From a virus: a stretch of DNA of 20,206 nucleotides. The notes under the pieces were generated by a model. The model saw only the letters and a list, made by a program, of their open reading frames with translations, made no database searches and had not been told where the DNA came from. The position numbers and the translations under genes were made by a program. Where the stretch lies: IMG/VR virus record IMGVR_UViG_3300025141_001012, positions 1 to 20,206 of that record, one strand, 5' to 3'. Shown one piece after another: positions 16,676 through 20,206 of this stretch (positions are counted from its first letter, which is position 1; each line of letters opens with the position of its first letter).

Positions 16676-17249
16676 CCGGCGGTTCCACGTAATCTACGCC
16701 GATCCACCGTGGTCCTTCCGCGCCTGGGGGCCGGGAGGCTATGGCCGCTCGCCTACGCGACATTATGACTGCATGACGCCAGCCGATATCTGCGCGCTGC
16801 CCATAGCGGACATTGCAGAGGCCGACTGCGCGCTGTTTTTGTGGGCTACCGATCCGATGCTGCCCGATGCCTTGCGCACGATGGAGAGCTGGGGCTTCCG
16901 GTACCGCACCGTGGCCTTCGTATGGGCGAAGCTAAATTCTCGCGCACCGGCCTCTGGCTTCAGCGCTGACGATTTTGCCATTGGCACCGGCTACTGGACC
17001 CGCGCAAATCCTGAAATGTGCCTGCTCGGCACGCGAGGAAAGCCGCAGCGGGTCTCCCGCGCCGTGCGCCGCCTGGTGATCGCCAACCGGCGGGAGCATT
17101 CGCGTAAACCCGACGCCGTCGCTGATGGTATCGTCGAGCTTATGGGCGACGTTTCCAGAATTGAGCTGTTCGCCCGAGAGAGCCGCGCTGGCTGGGAATC
17201 CTGGGGGGACCAAGCCGTGAAATTTGACACCCGCAAGCCGCTATCCTAA
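16659..17249 (+). CDS. MT-A70 family N6-adenine DNA methyltransferase (196 aa)
   Basis: An AdoMet-dependent adenine-N6 methyltransferase of the MT-A70 type found in many phages. The catalytic DPPW is at residues 15-18 (HVIYADPPWSF), followed by DCALFLWATD, a GTRGKPQR segment, REHSRKPD and LMGDVSRIELFARE. These are the landmarks of the family in the expected order. It probably modifies phage or host DNA, for example to evade restriction. I see no partner nuclease, so it looks like an orphan enzyme. The start is uncertain: TTG at 16659 (or TTG at 16665) is the best available because the DPPW region lies close to the N-terminus and no ATG or GTG is suitably placed. It overlaps the 22-aa gene by 17 bases and probably depends on coupling. 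The next promoter candidate lies within its 3' end. Confidence 0.93.
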   Translation: MPLLPDRRFHVIYADPPWSFRAWGPGGYGRSPTRHYDCMTPADICALPIADIAEADCALFLWATDPMLPDALRTMESWGFRYRTVAFVWAKLNSRAPASGFSADDFAIGTGYWTRANPEMCLLGTRGKPQRVSRAVRRLVIANRREHSRKPDAVADGIVELMGDVSRIELFARESRAGWESWGDQAVKFDTRKPLS

Positions 17250-17252
17250 GAT
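17224..17252 (+). promoter_or_regulatory. Candidate sigma70-type promoter for the accessory operon
   Basis: TTGACA (17224-17229), exactly 17 bases, then TAAGAT (17247-17252). The -35 is perfect and the -10 matches four of six bases. The -10 overlaps the TAA stop of the methyltransferase. Transcription would begin near 17260 and produce a leader holding the second 17-bp element and a strong hairpin before the first accessory gene. Confidence 0.6.
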
Positions 17253-17286
17253 GCTAATAGGGGCCCTATAGCGACTCTCTGGCAGA

Positions 17287-17303
17287 CGCTGGTGGTCATG
17301 TCA
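17287..17303. promoter_or_regulatory. 17-bp shared regulatory element, copy 2
   Basis: This is identical to 9098-9114. Extending it gives TGGTG (17290-17294) and CACCA (17302-17306), a 5-bp inverted repeat around a 7-nt loop; at copy 1 only TGGT/ACCA can pair. Here it lies about 28 bases downstream of the proposed start site, so it would be in the leader RNA. It may be a protein-binding site or an RNA element. Confidence 0.6.
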
Positions 17304-17377
17304 CCAATGGGCTAGGCTAGGGCAGCCCTCCCTGCTGCGCAGTGCCGCCGGGTTCCTGCGCAGTTCGCTGCTCCCTC

Positions 17378-17406
17378 GCGGTCAGGCTGCCACGCAGCCT
17401 GACCGC
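17378..17406 (+). terminator. Perfect 12-bp hairpin in the leader (terminator or attenuator)
   Basis: GCGGTCAGGCTG (17378-17389) and CAGCCTGACCGC (17395-17406) form a perfect 12-bp stem with loop CCACG, followed by CTTTGT. The T-run is short, so termination may be partial. It could end transcripts of the replication operon, or act as an attenuator between the promoter at 17224 and the accessory genes. Confidence 0.7.
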
Positions 17407-17426
17407 CTTTGTATGAGCCGAAAGCC

Positions 17427-17570
17427 ATGGCCAAATCCGATACAACCGTCTATGATAGACCCTCGCCGACCAAGCGGCGGGGGCGACCATATCCCCTGAA
17501 CGGACGCAAAAAGCTGGGACCAAAATCACCATGGAGATTTTTGAAAAAAGCGCGGAGAGGTCAGGGCTGA
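17427..17570 (+). CDS. Possible small basic protein (47 aa)
   Basis: A frame begins ATG at 17427 and ends TGA at 17568-17570. It encodes a peptide dense in Arg and Lys, including TKRRGRPYPLNGRKKLG and RFLKKARRG, as might bind nucleic acid. It fills an otherwise empty stretch after the hairpin. Against it, the ribosome binding site is weak (AAAG) and it overlaps the next gene by 40 bases. I keep it as a low-confidence candidate. Confidence 0.3.
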   Translation: MAKSDTTVYDRPSPTKRRGRPYPLNGRKKLGPKSPWRFLKKARRGQG

Positions 17571-17746
17571 CCTGCACGATTTGCGAGGCACCAATTGACC
17601 CCGAAGAGGGTGGAATCAGCGGCTTCTTTGGCTTCGCCCCCGTCACATTCTGCGCCTGGTGCCACGCCGCAATGGTCGAACTCGTAAGCCAGGGTTGCCC
17701 GCAGTGCGGAATCGGCGACGACACCGCAGAGCCTACCCTGAACTGA
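17531..17746 (+). CDS. Small zinc-ribbon-like protein (71 aa)
   Basis: Three CxxC pairs are present: C15/C18, C41/C44 (FCAWCH) and C56/C59 (GCPQCG). Two pairs would make one zinc ribbon; the third may form a second site with other ligands or an alternative pairing. Between the first two pairs lies a Gly/Phe-rich loop. I recognise no specific family. Small zinc proteins of this type are common in phage early regions and may bind host proteins or nucleic acid. The start at 17531 lacks a clear Shine-Dalgarno sequence. It is the first well-supported gene after the leader hairpin. Confidence 0.75.
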   Translation: MEIFEKSAERSGLTCTICEAPIDPEEGGISGFFGFAPVTFCAWCHAAMVELVSQGCPQCGIGDDTAEPTLN

Positions 17747-17813
17747 TCCGCCATTGACTTCCCCCGGGCCTTCGGCAGAAGGTATGTGAGATTTATCCGA
17801 CCAGGAGCACGCC

Positions 17814-18068
17814 ATGCACTTTTTACGACGCCTCTTCCGCAAGTCTGCCGAAGCCCGGATCGACGAAACAGAGCAGCAAGTGGGAGGCGCGGCTCGTGGA
17901 CCACGGGCCATGCACCGACGCCCAGAGATTCCAGGCAAGCCGCGCATTTGCCCGCACTGCCACGGCAACGGCTACATTTTAGAATCGGCGAGAGGCGGCG
18001 TGCACGACTGCACGATCTGCGACAGCCAAGGAGAGATTGTTTTTCGACCCGACTTCCCCCTGGACTGA
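17814..18068 (+). CDS. Small protein with DnaJ-like CxxCxGxG zinc motif (84 aa)
   Basis: The N-terminus is basic (MHFLRRLFRK). The C-terminal half carries CPHCHGNG (C46, C49) and CTICDSQGE (C66, C69), which resembles half of a DnaJ cysteine-rich domain and should bind one zinc. No J domain is present, so it is not a co-chaperone in the usual sense. CAGGAG about 8 bases before the ATG is a good ribosome binding site. It ends four bases before the next start, so the two are probably translated together. Function unknown. Confidence 0.8.
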   Translation: MHFLRRLFRKSAEARIDETEQQVGGAARGPRAMHRRPEIPGKPRICPHCHGNGYILESARGGVHDCTICDSQGEIVFRPDFPLD

Positions 18069-18072
18069 GGCC

Positions 18073-18480
18073 ATGCGCAAGAAGCTGGCGAATCGCCGTC
18101 CAAACGTTACGAGAGTTTGGGAAGGTCTCCAGGACCGCTATTACATCTCGTTTGGTGTAGACATCGACGAACACTGCGCCGCCAGGGAGGTCTTCATCTC
18201 CGGTGCCAAAATCGGCTCCGATCTCGCTGTCCTGCTCGACGATGCAACTGTCGTTCTTTCCCTCGCTCTCCAGCACGGCGTCACCCTGGACACACTCATC
18301 CACAGTCTCAGCGCCACCGACCACACGGAACCGCCCGATGGGCGGCGCTCGGTCTTGGCGGCTGCGGTAGGCCTGATGGCCGACGAGCGACGGCGGCTGA
18401 ACGGTGCCGCCGGGCCATCAAAACCGGCAAACCCCCCCTCTTCTTCAAAGGCACTGGCGGCAGCCGCCGCCGGGAGCTAG
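18073..18480 (+). CDS. Stand-alone TSCPD-like protein (135 aa)
   Basis: The core REVFISGAKIGSDLAVLLDDATVVLSLALQHGVTLDTLIHSL matches the G..GSD....DDA....S..LQHGV pattern of the TSCPD domain found at the C-terminus of some class II ribonucleotide reductases and as small separate proteins in phages and alphaproteobacteria. The free-standing form has no established function; a link to nucleotide metabolism is inferred only. The C-terminal 40 residues are Pro/Ser/Ala-rich and low in complexity. I chose the ATG at 18073, four bases after the previous stop with GAGG just before it, rather than an upstream ATG at 18037 inside the previous gene. Confidence 0.75.
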   Translation: MRKKLANRRPNVTRVWEGLQDRYYISFGVDIDEHCAAREVFISGAKIGSDLAVLLDDATVVLSLALQHGVTLDTLIHSLSATDHTEPPDGRRSVLAAAVGLMADERRRLNGAAGPSKPANPPSSSKALAAAAAGS

Positions 18481-18493
18481 CCCCCAAGCGGGG

Positions 18494-18523
18494 TTGACAG
18501 GCCGAGTGGCGCTCGTGCAGTAT
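18494..18523 (+). promoter_or_regulatory. Possible internal promoter upstream of the 59-aa gene
   Basis: A perfect TTGACA (18494-18499) is followed after 18 bases by CAGTAT (18518-18523), which matches the -10 consensus at only three of six positions. It lies in the 75-base gap before the next gene, which makes a real promoter plausible but unproven. Confidence 0.35.
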
Positions 18524-18555
18524 GCGATGCAGCACATATGAAGGAGGCAGTGACC

Positions 18556-18735
18556 ATGAAGCACGCACCACGGGCCAAGGAATTGGCCGATTCTCTCTGC
18601 CGAGACCTGGAGGCTCTGCTGGAGGGCGACATCTGGACCGTGTCCGACGACACCATCGACGCGATGCTTGATGCCGTCCGCGAACTCCAAGAGCTGGCAG
18701 CCGCCGAGGGAACGGACTATGCCCCTGAAAAATAA
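18556..18735 (+). CDS. Small acidic helical protein of unknown function (59 aa)
   Basis: The ATG at 18556 has AAGGAGG (18541-18547) eight bases upstream, an excellent ribosome binding site. The in-frame ATG at 18538 precedes that site and is therefore rejected. The protein is acidic and apparently two helices (AKELADSLCRDLEALLEG and DDTIDAMLDAVRELQELAAAE). I do not recognise a family. It may have its own promoter, given the gap upstream. Confidence 0.7.
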   Translation: MKHAPRAKELADSLCRDLEALLEGDIWTVSDDTIDAMLDAVRELQELAAAEGTDYAPEK

Positions 18736-18753
18736 GCAAAAAAGTGGCGATAG

Positions 18754-18792
18754 GCCTTAATTTACCAAGCCCGTTGCAAGACACATTAAGGC
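18754..18792. repeat. 8-bp inverted repeat in an intergenic gap
   Basis: GCCTTAAT (18754-18761) and ATTAAGGC (18785-18792) are perfect inverted copies separated by 23 bases, in the AT-richer gap between two small genes. It could be a paired operator or a long-loop hairpin. There is no T-run. Confidence 0.45.
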
Positions 18793-18836
18793 GTCAATTG
18801 GGATGACGAAGCGAAGCAAAGAGAGGATAGGACAGG

Positions 18837-19010
18837 ATGACCGCCGACGAAGCCGAGCGCGCGGTGCGCGAGTGTATAAAAGTGTCCAAAGGTACGATGC
18901 CAGTTGATATTGTGGTCGCCGACGAGAGCCAAGCGCAGATCGTGCGGGCGGCCCTGAAGGGCAAGCGCAAAGCCAAGGTCGTTGGCGTCAAGGTCAAGGC
19001 GCAGATATGA
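18837..19010 (+). CDS. Small basic protein of unknown function (57 aa)
   Basis: The frame runs from ATG at 18837 to TGA at 19008-19010. The N-terminal third is acidic-helical (MTADEAERAVREC). The C-terminus alternates Lys and Val (KGKRKAKVVGVKVKAQI), a pattern that could lie on DNA or RNA. AGGATAGGACAGG upstream provides a ribosome binding site. Its stop overlaps the next start (ATGA), which supports real translation. No family is recognised. Confidence 0.65.
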   Translation: MTADEAERAVRECIKVSKGTMPVDIVVADESQAQIVRAALKGKRKAKVVGVKVKAQI

Positions 19011-19678
19011 GCAGCCTTTCGATTACCGGCATCGATATAGCAGTTCCCGGGTGGTGGGGCCAGTGCTACCGCTGCGGAGCGCAGATGATCCAGGGCGGCG
19101 ACCACGACGACGTTGACGCCGACGGCGTCGAGATCATCATCTCCAATTTCCACTGCCCGAACTGCGAGTCCCGTTGCGAGTTTGCTTGGTTAGTGTCTTG
19201 GGACGACGCTGACGACGCTGACGCCACCGAGCCCAGCCCTGGGGCGTCGGAGGCCAAGACGGCTGTCCTCACCTACAGCGCTGTCCAGCAGGAGCTGGCC
19301 CGCGTCCGCAAACAAGCCGAAGAGCTGGCCTCGGCCAAGGGCCGTCTGGCGCGAGAGGCGACAGAGCACCGCGTGCGGCGGCAACTTGCCGAGAAAATCC
19401 TGCGAAAGCTGGCGATGCCGCAGCAGCGGGTGAGTCCACTGCGGCATCAGCGCTGGGTGCGGAGCACAATCGCCGCATTTTTCGCGGGTGATATCCATGG
19501 CGCTTCGCGCCGGGCCGATCACCCCCGGGCTACCGGCGCGTGCAGTCACTGCGACATCAACCTCTACGACGGCAGGGTGCCGCACCCCAAGGCGATGCCC
19601 TGCAACGTACCCGGCTGCCCCTATGAGAAAGAACGAGACCAGCTTACAGACCACATCCTGCTCAGCCTGGCCCGCTGA
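19007..19678 (+). CDS. Protein with two cysteine clusters around a coiled coil (223 aa)
   Basis: The N-terminal cluster has CYRCG (C20, C23) and HCPNC (C50, C53), with a further Cys57, and probably makes a zinc ribbon. An acidic DDADDADA stretch follows, then a long charged helix from about 88 to 138 that looks like a coiled coil. The C-terminal cluster has CSHC (C179, C182) plus C199 and C204 (PCNVPGCPYE), a second likely zinc site. The layout suggests a dimer with a metal-binding module at each end, perhaps a nucleic-acid or protein adaptor. No enzyme motif or named family is seen. It is coupled to the previous gene (ATGA) and to the next (TGATG). Confidence 0.75.
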   Translation: MSSLSITGIDIAVPGWWGQCYRCGAQMIQGGDHDDVDADGVEIIISNFHCPNCESRCEFAWLVSWDDADDADATEPSPGASEAKTAVLTYSAVQQELARVRKQAEELASAKGRLAREATEHRVRRQLAEKILRKLAMPQQRVSPLRHQRWVRSTIAAFFAGDIHGASRRADHPRATGACSHCDINLYDGRVPHPKAMPCNVPGCPYEKERDQLTDHILLSLAR

Positions 19679-19995
19679 TGCTGCCGGTGGTCCTCGTCTC
19701 GTGGGCCGACGCCGCTCACCCTGCCGGGGATTGGGTGTCGGTGGAGGACTGCCGCACGGCCACGCCAGCGCTTATCCAGAGCGCTGGGTTCTTGGTCAGC
19801 GAGACACCCGACTGCATAGTAGTTGCCTGCTCATATGACGGCAGCAACGTCTCCGGAGAAATGACTATTCCAACCGCACTGATCTCGCGGCGCGTGGTGC
19901 TGCGCACGGGGACGCTAGACGACGGGGCGGCTTCACGGGTGGGGGGTCGTGAAGATTTATCGGCGGGGACGCTAGACGACGGGGATGTCCCCTAA
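19678..19995 (+). CDS. Small phage protein with repeat-encoded C-terminus (105 aa)
   Basis: The first 75 residues (WVSVEDC, then ALIQSAGFLVSETPDCIVVACSYDG, then MTIPTALISRRVV) follow a pattern I know from short conserved phage proteins that pair a strand-rich core with a closing IP.....I...V segment; the function is unknown. The start shares a base with the previous stop (TGATG). From residue about 77 onward the protein is encoded by the repeat array, giving GTLDDG twice. The TAA stop (19993-19995) falls inside the first hairpin stem. The tail is probably a by-product of the repeats having spread into the gene end. Confidence 0.7.
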   Translation: MLPVVLVSWADAAHPAGDWVSVEDCRTATPALIQSAGFLVSETPDCIVVACSYDGSNVSGEMTIPTALISRRVVLRTGTLDDGAASRVGGREDLSAGTLDDGDVP

Positions 19996-20173
19996 ACGAT
20001 AGGGTAGCGTTTAGGGGGGAGTGTTTACAGATTCCCTAAACGATAGGGTAGCGTTTAGGGGGTCGTGAAGATTTATCGGCGGGGACGCTAGACGACGGGG
20101 ATGTTCCCTAAACGATAGGGTAGCGTTTAGGGGGGAGTGTTTACAGATTCCCTACACCAGAGGGTAGCGTGCC
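19907..20173. repeat. Repeat array: 116-bp direct repeat with nested inverted repeats (possible origin)
   Basis: A unit of 116 bp is present twice in tandem (19942-20057 and 20058-20173, the second diverging at its end). Within it, a 21-bp block starting CGGGGACGCTAGACGACG occurs at 19907, 19964 and 20080. The hairpin CCCTAAACG-9 nt-CGTTTAGGG occurs at 19990-20016, 20034-20060 and 20106-20132, with a decayed fourth copy near 20150. CCCTA/TAGGG inside each hairpin can form a smaller competing stem. ACGCTA (three times) and its inverse TAGCGT (four times) run through the array. There is no T-run after the stems, so plain terminators are unlikely. Iterons of a replication origin, or a packaging or regulatory site, fit better. 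The role is inferred. Confidence 0.8.
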
Positions 20174-20202
20174 GCTGTGCCACCTGTGCCACCTGTGCCG
20201 CT
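20169..20202. repeat. Short tandem GTGCC(A/G)C(C)T repeat at the right edge
   Basis: GTGCCGCT, GTGCCACCT, GTGCCACCT, GTGCCGCT run head to tail at 20169-20202. The window ends four bases later, so the full extent is unknown. It adjoins the decayed end of the 116-bp array and may be its border or the start of another gene. Confidence 0.6.
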
Positions 20203-20206
20203 GTGA

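Noticed and set aside
17754-17790. Possible promoter TTGACT before the 84-aa gene
   Set aside because: No -10-like hexamer lies at 16-18 bases; the nearest TAT is too far.
17317-18324. 335-aa open frame on the minus strand across the accessory genes
   Set aside because: It crosses a perfect hairpin and lies opposite three plus-strand frames that have ribosome binding sites and conserved motifs. Long antisense frames are expected in GC-rich DNA.
18803-18907. 34-aa Arg-rich frame before the 57-aa gene
   Set aside because: It has no good ribosome binding site and is overlapped by a better-supported frame coupled to the next gene.
19907-20173. CRISPR-like array
   Set aside because: Repeats are long and tandem, with shared rather than unique spacers, nested hairpins and no cas genes.
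1-20206. tRNA genes, integrase or insertion sequence
   Set aside because: I saw no cloverleaf-like segments, no tyrosine or serine recombinase motifs, and no transposase or terminal inverted repeats. This was a visual scan only.

Overview
The window looks like part of a tailed-phage (Caudoviricetes) genome, most likely podovirus-like and possibly from a metagenomic contig. Three features support this: tightly packed genes with ATGA/TGATG start-stop overlaps, two very large cysteine-poor virion-type proteins on the left, and a compact DNA replication module on the right with a family A DNA polymerase, an archaeo-eukaryotic-type primase, an SF1 helicase, an SNF2 helicase, an SSB-like protein and an MT-A70 adenine methyltransferase. 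I see no phage RNA polymerase. The candidate promoters resemble sigma70 promoters, so host transcription is likely. The host cannot be named from sequence alone. The right two thirds are clearly more GC-rich than the left.

Region 1 (1-7611, + strand): the end of a Met/Pro/Gln-rich protein, then an 854-aa and a 1602-aa protein. I cannot place either in a named family. Their size, helical and coiled-coil content, membrane-like segments and position suggest internal virion (ejection) proteins. Region 2 (7616-9148): an SNF2-family helicase on the minus strand, convergent with the structural genes and divergent from the replication operon. The 93-base gap at 9056-9148 holds what look like two overlapping divergent promoters.

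Region 3 (9149-17249, + strand): the replication operon. In order it has a conserved phage protein of unknown role, an SSB-like protein with an acidic IPF tail, a TOTE-type primase with a cysteine cluster, a small XRE-type HTH protein, a UvrD/Rep-like helicase, DUF7768-like and DUF6378-like proteins, PolA (3'-5' exonuclease plus polymerase, with Leu at the position of E. coli Phe762), a 49-aa ribbon-helix-helix-like protein, a 22-aa hydrophobic peptide, and an MT-A70 methyltransferase. Almost every junction overlaps by 1-4 bases, so translational coupling is likely.

Region 4 (17224-19995, + strand): a candidate promoter, a leader with a copy of the 17-bp element also found at 9098-9114, a perfect 12-bp hairpin, and then small accessory genes. 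These include three cysteine-cluster (zinc-ribbon-like) proteins, a stand-alone TSCPD-like protein and several short unknowns. Region 5 (19907-20206): an array of direct and inverted repeats with a 116-bp period. It has the look of an iteron-type replication origin or another structured control site, and it also encodes the C-terminus of the last gene. I saw no tRNA, rRNA, CRISPR array, insertion sequence or integrase.
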